From Apis mellifera (Eukaryota > Arthropoda > Insecta > Hymenoptera > Apidae), in assembly GCF_003254395.2 (NCBI RefSeq), contig NC_037638.1, forward strand, positions 6,683,001 to 6,747,000: a DNA stretch of 64,000 bases. Reading direction: 5' to 3'. Positions 26,560 through 38,350 of the stretch are shown here, one piece after another. Made by a program: the position numbers and the translations under genes. Numbering within the stretch: the stretch's first letter is position 1; every line of letters starts with the position of its first letter. The notes beneath the pieces were generated by a model. That model ran no database searches and was not told where the DNA came from. It saw nothing but the letters and a program-made list of their open reading frames with translations.

Positions 26560-27189
26560 GATATATATATTTGATAGAAGAACTATTTGTCAAATTATAA
26601 CCAATTCCTCTTACACTCTTAAATTACTCTCTTTTTCGCTTCACCATTAAACTTCAATCACTCGTTTTCACATCTCTTCCATCCCTTCTCTAAGAAATAT
26701 CCTATAAAAACAAAAACAAGCATTATTCGAACTGAAAGGAAGAATAAGAAGAAGAAGAAGAAGAAAATTATTCGAAATTAGAAAAATTGATACCTCGTGT
26801 TCGTGAATGGGTGAAGCCAGACGGAAGCGTTTTTCACGGTTTGGGTAAACGGTGCGCGGCGTGCAAGCGCCGAGAGCCACCCCTGTTCGGGGGTGGCGGA
26901 ACTACAGGGTGGCCAAGAGCCACAGTTGGTTGCGGGCTGTCGTCCTGAGCACATTACGCGTCTTCGACCTCCGCCACGCGACCTCGTGCATCATCCCCCG
27001 CGCGTTGCGATTGCGTGATCAAACAGTCGCCAAACCCTCGAGGAACCATTTGTCGAGCCTCCCCCTCCCCCCCCTCTGCTTTGTGCTTCCGTATTCGAGT
27101 GAGTGCGTGGGACACGTGTGTACGTGCGTGCGTGTACGTGCGTGCGCGTGATTGCACGTACGTGAAAATCGACCTCGAGTTCTTTTCCT

Positions 27190-27222
27190 CTTCCTTCCTT
27201 CCTTCCTTCCTTCCTTCCTTCC
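27190..27222. repeat. (TTCC)n microsatellite
   Basis: About eight tandem TTCC units. Confidence 0.93.
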
Positions 27223-27897
27223 CTTTTTTCTCTTCCGGTTTTCAATTCGGCAACGAGGGAGGAAAAATTAATCTCGATTATTATCATACACGATCGTCTC
27301 GTTTCCTCGAAGAGATATCACCGACTTGGATTTTTATTTTACATCACGGCGTGCGATCTGAAAGAAAGAAGAAACTGATCGAGGGATCGTATATAAGATT
27401 TGGGGAAAATACTAGAGAATTTTCATAATTTCCCCAGAATCGAAAGAAAAGAATCCTCGAAAACCTTACCTTCGATTTCTCGATTCGCTAGGAACTTTTT
27501 TTCCCCCAAGCTTTGATCTGGTGCCTTTGGAAAGAGAGAGAGAAAAAGAGAAAGAAAAGGAAGAGAGGAAGGGGAAAAATTGAATCGCCGCGTTTAGAAA
27601 GCTCGAAAAGAGATTGCAACGAAATATAATAGGTTGTCCTCGTATTTTTTAAATGTCAGAGGACAGACAAAAGCTCGCTCCCCCGGCGGGAACTTTCGAT
27701 TAAAATTTTATCGGTCGGGGGGCGGGATCCCGTGAAATGTAATCCGGTCGTTAAACAGTGGAGGGGAGGGAAGAGAGCGATCGAGCGAAGTGGTAGGATC
27801 GTTTCGTAGTAGTCCTTTATTGGATCGCTCTACGTAACCGTAACATCCGGTGTTTTATCCCGGTGAATCCGAATGAAATTCTTTTTCGAGAGAGAAA

Positions 27898-27936
27898 GAA
27901 AAAGAAAAGAAAAGAAAAGAAAAGAAAAGAAAAGAA
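27898..27936. repeat. (AAAAG)n microsatellite
   Basis: About seven tandem AAAAG units in a purine-rich setting. Confidence 0.92.
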
Positions 27937-28577
27937 CCGTATCCTGAAACAATCTCTCGTCACAGCTCGTCAGAGATTGAAAGAAATAAGGAAAGGGAAA
28001 ATAAGAAGAGGAGAAGGGAGAAGAATGGAAGGAATATCGCGTTCGAAACATTCTCAAGCTTGAATTCCGTTCTCTTCTGGGAAAGATCAAAGGAGTATCC
28101 GGTTATTGCGTGGACACTTGACTGAACGCGTAAACACGCGTGGTTTCCTCCTCGACTTCTGTGTGCTGGAGAAGGATGCCGATATCCAGGGAGGAATATC
28201 GAGGAAGAGAGATACTTTTCTTCCCGATCATTTTGGAAAAATTGTTAAGTTTGTTGGCGAAGAATTTTTCTAATCCCTCGTCGTCCAAATTTTCCTCTCG
28301 GATGTTAAATACGCATCGTTACACAAAACGACAAACGGATCACGAAAGTAATTAGCAAAGAGAGAGATTGTTAAATTTTAACGAAAAATTCAACGAACAA
28401 ATATCTTTTCTCTCCTTCTTAAATCTCCTCTGACAAACTTTGAAAGCTTCCTCCTTTGAAGTTATATGATATGACGACAACGATTAGAAAAATAATAACG
28501 GTAAAAAGTGTATCGTTTCGAGCGATTGGAAAAAGATATTTCGAAGAGAACGTATAAGGATATATCGTTGGGGCCAG

Positions 28578-28743
28578 CCGTTGTCCACCGTTTCGCGGGA
28601 CGAATGCTGGCTGTCCAAGTGGCGCGGCGTGCTCGTGTCGCGGCGATCGGCCAAAGGATCCAAGACTCGTCGAGAATGCCAATCTCGTCGACGTGGCTGG
28701 CGTGGAAAAGCAAGAGGTGTAATCCCTTTAAAAGAGTCTCGAG
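28578..28743 (+). other. candidate extra exon (coding or UTR) upstream of the channel gene
   Basis: A GC-rich block ends in a strong donor-like site (CGAG/GTGAGA, cut after 28743). In one frame it is open from 28488 through the donor and leaves one base, the same phase as the 30680 donor, so it could splice in frame to 41292. That frame reads an arginine-rich segment (ECWLSKWRGVLVSRRSAKG). It has no ATG, and the only acceptor-like AG near its start (28576-28577) has no pyrimidine tract. A second frame has an ATG near 28607 but the wrong phase for 41292. It may be a UTR exon or not an exon at all. Confidence 0.25.
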
Positions 28744-28760
28744 GTGAGACGTCGAGACGT

Positions 28761-30296
28761 GGAGGAAGACGTCGAAAGGGAGAAAAGATCTCTGCCTCTC
28801 CCCCCCCTCTTTTTGACTTTCTGAAGGAGGGATCTGATTTTTTTTTTTTTTTCATAAAAAATTGTTACCGTTGTCGACGCTTTTATCATCAATTTAATTC
28901 GAATTCTGGAACGGAAGACTTTTGAAGAACGTGCGAATAATAATCGTTCTGTGATAATTTTCTGTGAAATCTCTTGATTATGCAAGAATTTTTTCAAACT
29001 CTCTCGCTTTGGATAATTACGATTTTCAATTATTCGTTTTAAATTTTACAGAAATTCGAAGTTTAATATCTGTTTGTAAATTTTGCATTACAAGATTGAA
29101 AAAAAATTCTTCGAACTCTCGAGCTTTTTTATTGTGGAATTCTTCGATGCACGAATTTCTTATATCGAATAATTATTGAAGTTGAAGATTGTGAAGAGTT
29201 CGCCAAATTCTGGATTGGATCAAAATGTATCATCGAAGCTTATCACGGAGGAACAGACTTGCGTGACAAAAGAAATCTGATTTCGAGAGGAGAGGGAAAA
29301 GAAAAGAAATAGAAGAATCGTTTCATACACACTGGAAAGAGAGTTCTTAAACGTTCATAATTTACAGTTTCTGTTCGAGATTGCAATCTGAATTACAGAA
29401 GCAGAAATCATGTTTCGTGAAGATCGATCTTCCGGTTTTTTCGTTAATCGTCGATAAATTTGCAGGAAGAAAATTTGAAATTAACACGATCGTATGTGCA
29501 AGTTGTGAAGAGAGAGTTCGAGATTTAATTTTCTTTTTTTTTTTTTTGAATTTTTGGAATCGTTTTGAAAACACTTTTTCATGAATCCGTTTACGGAAAA
29601 GGTTAGAACTAATAAACTCGTGAATGTGATAACTCGTAAATTTGAATTTGCGAAAGTATGGTCAACGAGAATTTCACGGAAGATCGTCGAAGAATACAGT
29701 CCTCGATGCCCGTGGACAGTGAGAGCGTCCCAAAGACTCGTTTGTGATACGATATTAAACTTGAACTTGGTTAAAAAAAAAGAAGAAATTAGAAGTGCAT
29801 CAGAGAATGCTACCAGTGTCCAAATAGCGCGTCCGAATTCAAGAATAATATAATATATTTAAAAAAATTGTGAATTATGGACGAGTTCGAAAGAAAGTGA
29901 AATAGTATCATCAAACATCGTTTCCCGATTTCGCAAAGAATCCCTGAAAACCCATCACATATATCAGAAAGAACATTTTCAATATCGAAATATCGTTTAC
30001 ATCTCATAAACCAAGTGTCTTAACCAAAAAATCCTTCCTCGAATCGATAAACCATGAAATCCTAACCTATTCTAACCTAAAATAACCTTAAAAAACAAAG
30101 GAAACAATATCTTCGATATATCCAATTAAAATTTTCTTTTCATCTTCGAGAAGATGTATTGACAAGATAGACTCCTTAAAATCCTTAAAAATATAATAAA
30201 ATATAATAAAAATCGTGTGAAAAGAAAAGGAAAGGAAAGAGAGAGAGAGTGAGACAGAAAGAGAGAAAGAGAAGAAACGGTGATCCTGAGACGACC
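28761..30296. other. sequence upstream of the first coding exon
   Basis: Mostly AT-rich, with a purine-rich GAGA run at about 30235-30280 just before the first upstream ATG. AACCTAA-type motifs occur near 30063. I see no separate gene. Part of it is probably 5' UTR. Confidence 0.4.
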
Positions 30297-30392
30297 ATGA
30301 ACAGAAGAGAAAATCTTCCGACGGTGGTTGGTCAGGTGAATGGAAGTTGGAGCCGCAAGAGAGCCTCGGGATGCTGCACGCTGTTATGCTAG
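30297..30392 (+). promoter_or_regulatory. upstream ORF overlapping the candidate channel start
   Basis: An ATG at 30297 opens a 31-codon frame ending in TAG at 30390-30392. It overlaps the candidate start at 30371 in another frame. A second ATG at 30340 opens an 18-codon frame ending at 30396 in the third frame. If this region is 5' UTR, both would reduce initiation at 30371. A donor-like CAG/GTGAAT at 30335 could instead remove the second one from some transcripts. Confidence 0.55.
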
Positions 30393-30680
30393 GTAGCGGT
30401 CCGGGTCGAGGGAGACACGAATGGTATCCGGGATTTTATCTGCAACGTCGACGACTTGGATGCAGGATGAACCGTGGGGAGCAGGAGACATTATTCAGGC
30501 AGAGCAGGCAGCTCACGAGGATCGTGCCGTCTCACGAGGACCTGGTGCTGAGCGTGCTTAAGTCGCCGATCAGCCAGCACCAGCAACAGCAACGCCAGCA
30601 ATATCATTCCACGCACCATTCTCACGAGCACCATGTCAACTGCCAAGGTTATCAAAATCATAAGAAGTGCACGCATTCAG
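30371..30680 (+). CDS. KCNQ: KCNQ channel, probable first coding exon (variable N-terminus)
   Basis: The frame is open from 30290 and its first ATG is at 30371, with others at 30383 and 30467. The last has the best start context (A at -3). The exon would end at 30680 with CATTCAG/GTATAC and leave one base. The acceptor at 41292 starts at the second codon position, so the two join in frame. The encoded segment of about 103 residues is hydrophilic and cytoplasmic. It has an arginine-rich start (LQRRRLG), a Gln run (QHQQQQRQQ) and a His-rich stretch (HSTHHSHEHH). N-termini of this family are poorly conserved, so homology does not confirm it. Support comes from open frame, matching phase, donor and position 5' of the certain exons. 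An isoform starting at 41243 is an alternative. Confidence 0.6.
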
Positions 30681-32811
30681 GTATACTTGAATTAATTGGG
30701 GAGCAATCTTGTTGTTTATCTTTCGTGGACATCGGCTTTCGTGACGATCGGCTGATTCTTGGCTGCTCACTGGAACAACAAAATATGGGGATATAGGTTT
30801 TTACCAACTTTTCTTTTCTTCGAGACGATCAAAAATTTTTAGGTTAGGGATCGCGATTAAGAAATGATCGGGTGATATTTCTCGAAGTGGAAAGAGAATT
30901 GTGGAAATAGTTTCTTTTTTTTATATTAGAAATCATCACTGAATGATTCTGAATCTATTCACTGGAATTATACAGATTTTTGTTTTTTGGTTGGGTGATG
31001 GAAATTTCTTCTTGGATCAGGAATTATAGTTATAAATTATCGATTCAAAACAAATCAGAATCATGAAGTTATTTAGTAAAACGAGATATATATATATTGA
31101 GTAAATTTCCTTTTAAAATAAATAATGAAATTTTTATAATCAATTATAATATCCAATGAAAGTTTTTGTTTACTGATAATCAGTGATGGAAGTTTATAGG
31201 TTATGAATGACTATTATTAATCAGATTAGATTCAAATAAAATTATAAGTACAAAATAAGAGAATATTTTTAAATATATTTTTTTTATTTACGTACCATGT
31301 AAATTTCCAATTCGAAGATCTTTCATTATATTTTTCGTTATATTTAGAAGCACTGAAATTTTGTCGCTTACGATTACTTTGAAACTAAATCTAACGCCTC
31401 GTTTACAAAGAATAAAATTACGTTGGTAAGTTTCACGCGAAGTCTGGAAATTTAAAACACAAAGGAGTTGTACAAAGCTCTCAAATAGGAATTGTAAAAG
31501 TCCCATTAACTGCGTTTTCAAAGTAGCTAAAAAATATTCCGAAACTATTAAGCATCGTGCAAAGAAACATCTCACTTTAGAGATTATTTTCACGCGTTGT
31601 ATTACGTGTCCGTTTTTATGTAGAATCTTTGTTAATTGAATTTTATATTACGTATTCTGCCTCTCCAATGCATTAATATTCGGACGTTGTTTCATAATGT
31701 TATATGCTTGTGTATTAAAATGAAAACAATATCCTATTTCAATTAATATGAAAGTATCGAGATAAAATAATTTTAATTCAAAATAATAAATACCAATATG
31801 ATTCACAATATTTCTTAAAATTATGAGAATATCCAAATTTAATTTCTTTTGAAAGCATTAACAATACAACACATACGCAACTTTTTCAATAATTAATAAC
31901 AACCAATGGAACAATTCAAGTTCGAATAGTTCGAAAACGAAACGCTCGTGTCTCGTTAGTTTGGACCAGAGAGCGTGACAACCCGATCAAAACACGCATG
32001 CGTGAATTTCTATCTTCCACAAATAGGATACGTGAGCACAGTTTGACCGACTTTGAGAACACATTTCCTATATACTATTTTTAGTACTTGTGTTTAAAAG
32101 ATAATCGAATATTTTATGTTAGAGGTTGTAGTAGTATTAAAAAAAAAAAAAAGAAAAAAATGGAAAGAAAAAAATATGAATTGAAATATCAAAGGATAGG
32201 AAGCGCAGTTTGAAAGTTAAGTTAAGCCGTCTGATGGCTTTTAGTCGGCTCTCGTTTCACAGCCGATGTTGGAAACTAGGCAACAAGGTGATTTTTAGCT
32301 TCTTGCTTGGTATTATACTCGAAGTTTGAAAGTCGCAAAGATTAATCTTTCTCTTAAAAAAAAAAAAAAAAAAAAAAGAAACTGATTTCACGAATATGTG
32401 GAATAATAGTTTTGTTTTTAGGTGTTTCGTTGTATATATTTCAAATAATTCGTGAAAGTGAAGAGAAACAAGTGTTTTTCAAATATATATGATGGTTTTA
32501 TTTTGTGATTTATGATATAATTTATGATACAAAAAAGAATAATAAAATATTTTGTATAAAATAATAAAATAGAATGCAACAATTTTAAATTATTTTTTGC
32601 CAGATTGCTATAATTTTCGATTACATTTTTTAAATTTGTGGACGAAGAATATTTTTTCTCGATAAAAATATTCTATTCTTATTGTTAGATCAAAAATAAA
32701 CAAGAACAAAGAGATGTTTCGAAGAAACTTCTTCGTTACTTAGTGAATGGAACACGATGTTGATCCTCGATTGTCGACTTGACGATTCGTCATAGGAGGT
32801 TAGAAAGCTTT

Positions 32812-32850
32812 CCTTGATACGCGAATATCCCTATTAATAGGGTATCAAGG
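32812..32850. other. nested inverted repeat
   Basis: CCTTGATAC at 32812-32820 pairs with GTATCAAGG at 32842-32850. Between them lies the perfect palindrome CCCTATTAATAGGG (32829-32842). It could fold as a hairpin or bind a dimeric factor. Confidence 0.85.
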
Positions 32851-35800
32851 GAGTTATATTTATTTACAATCAATAATATTGTAGACATTTCTTTTATCTT
32901 ACGAATTCTTTTTCCATGAAGAATTTTGCATATAATTTAACGATACATCTGTAATTTTTCTTTTTCTTTTTTTTTTTTTAATTAAAATATTCGAATATTT
33001 GAAATATTTATTGTACGATAAGCAAAATGAATAAAATATTTGTTGTTTATTGTTGAATGATTTCTACAAGTGTTATTTGTAATTACATTTCAAAAGTATC
33101 GCATTTAATTAAATTACAAAGCTGCAGGAATCCTGATACAAAGTTGCGGTAAAACGTTTCCAAATTAGGTTAATGCAGTGAACAATGTACTTTCACTTTA
33201 TCAGAATATTCTTCGTTTAAACAATAGAGAATAGAGGATATATATTTCTTTCCAATTTTTTTTTCAATATAATGATTTCGAAAAAAGAAAAATTCGCGAA
33301 TCTTTCTTGTTTGGATATTGTTATAATCGAATGAAAAAAAATAATATATCGGATCTCGCTAACGTATAGCTAACCTATAATTACTTCCAGTTAGAGATAT
33401 GATAAAAGTTTATGTAGATAAATTTACACATTTTTTCATTGCAAAATTATAATCTTACAAAGATCTTCATATTCTGAATATTCAACAATTCAATTGAAGT
33501 TTATAACATTTGATAATATAAATTTATTAATTGAAAATTGATATTCTAAAACTTTTGAAAAAATATTCTGACTATTAAGCGCGTATACTATACAGGAGAA
33601 AGTTTCGGTTCAAATTAGAGTTTGTGCTGGTAACACAGTCTAATTAGTTCTTCCACGAAAATTTGCCTCTATGAACTACAATTACATTCGTTCCTAATGC
33701 TCTTTGTGTGTCTGTCTTTCTCTCTCTTCAAGATGTTGTTCACCTTTATTTGTCTGCAGTTGATGCTGGGAACTTAAATTATTCGTATTCATGGTTTAAC
33801 GTTGGGTTTAACGCATTCTTAACAAGACTTCCACTGGTTGAAATGCTTGTTCGAAGGATCCGTGAAATTCATTGTCTGGAGGATTAAAATGAAATTATTA
33901 TGCAAAAAAAATTTCTTGGCGTATTTAAATAATTTTCAATTTTTTATAGTTGTAGTTTGAAAAAAAGAATTTATCTACCTTCGTTAATTATACTGTCTCT
34001 TTCATAGAGAGAATTTCGATCCTTTTTTACTTGTAGAAAAATTATATTCTTTTGTTCGTTGCTAGAAACAGAGAATTTACTAACTTTTTAAATAAATAGA
34101 AGAATAATTATTTAAACAATCTGCATTTAATCGAACATTTAATTTTTAAACATAAATGTTGTAATATATGCATAATTAAACTTACATTCAAATTAGAAAT
34201 TTAATGATATTTTCTTCCTCTTCTATAATTTAGATGAATAAACACGTATATGAGAACACGATAGTTTCATTGCTTAGAACGCCATCAAGGATAATACGCC
34301 GCATTGTTCGGGAATATAATCTAGATCAGAACGTAATTATTATATTATCGATCACGAGTATGGACGTCATTGACCTTTCCACCACGTCCCTGTAATCCGT
34401 ACAAAATAGCGAATAAATTCACAGGTGGTGTGGATAATCTACAGCCATGTGAATAAAGCGGATGGTTACGTTAATATTTACACTTACCTTGTCAACGTTT
34501 CTTTCTTCCTAATTCTAGTTCTTGCTTTTCTTATTCTTCTTTCTCGTGTGGAAAATGTATTATATTTTAACGATGTTTTCATTCTTGAGTTTTAATTGCA
34601 AACTTCTTGATTTCGATTGTTAGTTTAATCTTTATATCGATTGGAATCTTTTTTGAAGATTTCAATACGTTTTCGTGCAATGTTCCATAATTGTTAAAGA
34701 TGTTTACAGAATTTTTAGATTAATTAAATTGTGCCGAAAGAAATATTCTAAAATTTCAAAAATCGAAGTTTTCTTTAAAACTAGTCGAATTTTAAATTTC
34801 TGAGATGAGCGATGTCATCGAATGTATTAAAAATTGAAATAGAATCAGATGTCAGGTTCCACTGATGATATTTCCAAAAATATAAATTTTCAATAGACTT
34901 AGATTTTTGCAGCCTGATTATATCATTTTTACGGAGAAATTATATAATAGATTTTATAAGATCGTTAAAATTGAAAATTTAGGTTAGAAACGACCAATGG
35001 TTGAAAATATCGATAAAACTGGGAAGGAAAGAAGAGAATTGCTTCCTTTCTGATCTTTTTCATTCTTTTTCTTCTTTCTTCGAAAGTAGCAGTAAATCGG
35101 TTTTGTTCTAGGCAGAGTGATTCTTGATGAATATCTCACAATCCGCTATAGTACGTTTGAACTTCCGATTCTTCGTTCGTTAATGTCGCAGAGAAATTGC
35201 ATGTAATCGTTAGAATTTATCTACATGCACTATAGAGACGGTCGCTGCTCGACGAAGAGAGGAAGTGCTAGTGATGAGCGTGCAGATAATTCGAAGCAAT
35301 TTATCGGCGTAGCGTGTACAAGTATCTAACGTCCACGTGAACCGTGCGCAATTTTTTATTTCGATCCATGCACCAATCTTCTCGTTGGACAACTGTAACC
35401 ACGAACCTAGTTTAACCGAATAAATGATGTAAGCGCTATTTGGTAATAAAATCCAAGAGAAAAAAACTTCAAAGTTAATTAATCGCACGATATTTAAATG
35501 TTTATTAATAATTAGAATCAAATATTTTATGTCATATGCATAGTATACTCGTTTCAATGCTGTAAATATTGGTCACATACTTCTATTTTCGATTATTTTT
35601 AAATTGACCTGAAGTTATTACTGAATTGTATATTCGATAAAAATCGATATTCGAAATCGAGTTTTTCCGATACGACTTGAAGCAACTGTGTGAAGTTTGG
35701 CATCCAAGATTGCGAGAATATCCGAATTTGTCCGAATGTTTCCGATTCGACCCGAACTCGCATATTGTATTTAACTAGTCATACGTTTCTATCATAAAGA

Positions 35801-38226
35801 AAGGTATTATTTTTCGTTTTTGCTTTATCTTATATTATATTTTTGATTATATTACTTATCATTATTTAATGTTACGTTTAATAATTTGTTACATATAAAT
35901 TTTTGACGTTATTTGATTTAATAATATGTGTTGAATGGAATAAAAGATTATAAATTTTGTTTTCATTCACAGATAATTTTATATTTGTGTTTCGAATATT
36001 GCTGATTTTTTGAAGATTGATGGAATTGAATCAAGGATTCAGACTCTTTTTACTATCGTATATAATTAGTGTGTAGGTGGACGTGACCTTTGGATCTAAA
36101 TCCCAAGTGGTTTTTTGTCTTGGAAATAATGTTGGGCGGTTAAAGAAGAAAACCACGGGAAGGTTTTTCACAATTCTTTCTTGTGTAATTGTGCTCATTA
36201 GAAAGCTTCGTTTAATATATTTTTATACAGATAAATGTATATATATTTAAATATTTGAATTATTTAAGAAAATTTTTTTATTATTGAAAGATTTTTAAAA
36301 ATAAATTTAGTATTTTCATTGTTGTAAATATCCAAATTTTTTTAAATTTATACAATTTTTGCAAAAAAATATGAAATTTCAATAAAATTTTCTTATCATT
36401 GTACAGAAAAGACTAAATTGATTCAATGATATTAGTTTTAATTACAATTTTTTATGATATACATAGAAATTTGATAAGATGAATGACATGATTATTTAAC
36501 AATTTGATTTTACATAAATTTTAAAATATTATGCTATAGTGATAAATAATATCATAATATAATGATAATAGGAGGATTTGGAATTGAATATTATACTGAT
36601 ATATTAATCATTCAACAATTAATACCTGAATTCTAAATGATATCTCTGAATGATATACTGTTATTCAATTTTGATTCTATATAAGATTAATTTGAATGAG
36701 AAAAATTTCATTTTTGAATATATTGAATATTTAATTATTATTAATATTGATAATAAATTCAATAATAAATCTAATCAATTTCAATAATAAATCTAAGGAT
36801 TCATTGGATGATGAAATACAGATGTTAATGAATAATAGTGAATTTTTTAAGAATTATGGAAATCTAAAATATTGATATAGTTTGAGAAATAGAGTTTACA
36901 TAGAATGAAACTTATTTCTATAAAATAAGAAATATATTTGATTAAAAAATTAAAAATATCAGAAAAGTATGACTTATTTCAATAAAGAAGATTATTATTA
37001 ATATCTTGTATTTGATAAATATCATTAAAATTTATCAATCTCTAATTGAAAATCAAAACTATATTTTCTTCAGAATTCAAGACTTTTCAACTAGAAATAT
37101 TCACTAATAAAACTTTATCTTTTCTTTTATCTTTTCCAATAAATCTTATCTTTTCATCTATAAATTTCTATCAAATCTTCAAAAATATTAGAAATTTAAT
37201 ATCATATTCATTGTCCCCAGACTGAGTTAATTTTAATTATCATTTTATTATTATAAAGGAATAAAAGTGAAAGAGTAGTTAAATGTTTCTTTATTTTACT
37301 GTATTAATAAAAAAAGAAAAAGAAAAAAAGAATTAATTCTAATAAATAAAAAACTTATGTTTTTACACTTTTTGAATAGATATATTTTTTAATACTTGAA
37401 TTAAAATATTTCTTTTCAAAATATTCTATTCAAAAATTTCAATTTTGTGCAACTTTATGCAATAAAGAAACAAGAAAACTTTTTTCAATAGCTAATTTTT
37501 TTTATAAGTCATTAATATTGTAAAATGCTTAAAAAATTAATATGTAGTTACAACAATAGTTTTCTTTTAATGAAATAATTTAATTTAAATTTTATTTTTT
37601 AACGAAAAGTTTAACATCTATAAAAATTTAAAAAATAATTCCCTAATTAATTCTGTTTAAAATAAAATTCGTTATAATATATGTTTCATATGTATGTATC
37701 TAGAATCTGTTTTACATTTGTATAAATTATTAGGTCATCTCGTTACTGATATCGTTTTTACTTGTCTCAATCAAGATAGAATACAATTTCATACAACATC
37801 CTTCGAAATATTCATGAGCAGCTGTTGCTAATGCGTTAGAGAAAATAATATCGGTATTATAATTATCTGGCATTTCATCGAGACTTATATTAAATATCAA
37901 TAATTTTATTTATTTTAATTAATATTTCCATAATTTCACAAAATTCATTAACCTAATATGCGTAATAATATATGTACGTAATACAATTTGAGAACCATTG
38001 TTTTAAAATTACTATAAAAATTACTAGTGATTTGTAACTAGTATTACCAACTATATAATATTTTATTATTTTCATATCACTATTTATAATAAATCATTAT
38101 TTCTAAAAAGATTTTTCCGATAACTTAAATTTCACTTAATTCCATCATTTTACCAATAATTATAAATTTAACTAAACTTTGAAAATATCAAATTTAAATT
38201 TCTTAAAATTAAATTTATTTAGCCAG

Positions 38227-38228
<2 letters not shown>

Positions 38229-38273
<45 letters not shown>

Positions 38274-38350
38274 ATATATATATATATATACACACGCGCA
38301 CACGCGCGCGCGCGCACACGCGCACACACACACACACACACACACACGCG
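38229..38350. repeat. compound (CT)n-(TA)n-(CA/CG)n repeat
   Basis: A pure CT run (about 38229-38271) passes into TA (about 38274-38290) and then alternating CA and CG steps to about 38350. The CT part is a mirror repeat able to form triplex DNA. The CG/CA part is a classic Z-DNA-prone sequence. Confidence 0.95.

Larger units (their letters stand above)
26840..28760 (+). promoter_or_regulatory. GC-elevated zone, candidate promoter and 5' UTR region of the channel gene
   Basis: GC content and CG dinucleotides rise sharply at about 26840-27160 and again at 28560-28760, 1.6 to 3.5 kb before the first coding exon. The first patch has a hairpin with an 8-bp stem (GCCACCCC at 26876-26883, GGGGTGGC at 26890-26897) and a strong donor-like GTGAGT at 27099. 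It is followed by a GT-rich run to about 27160, a TTCC repeat at 27190-27222 and an AAAAG repeat at 27898-27936. The second patch ends in a GAG/GTGAGA donor-like site at 28744. Non-coding first exons could start here, but no TATA box or initiator decides it. Confidence 0.35.
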
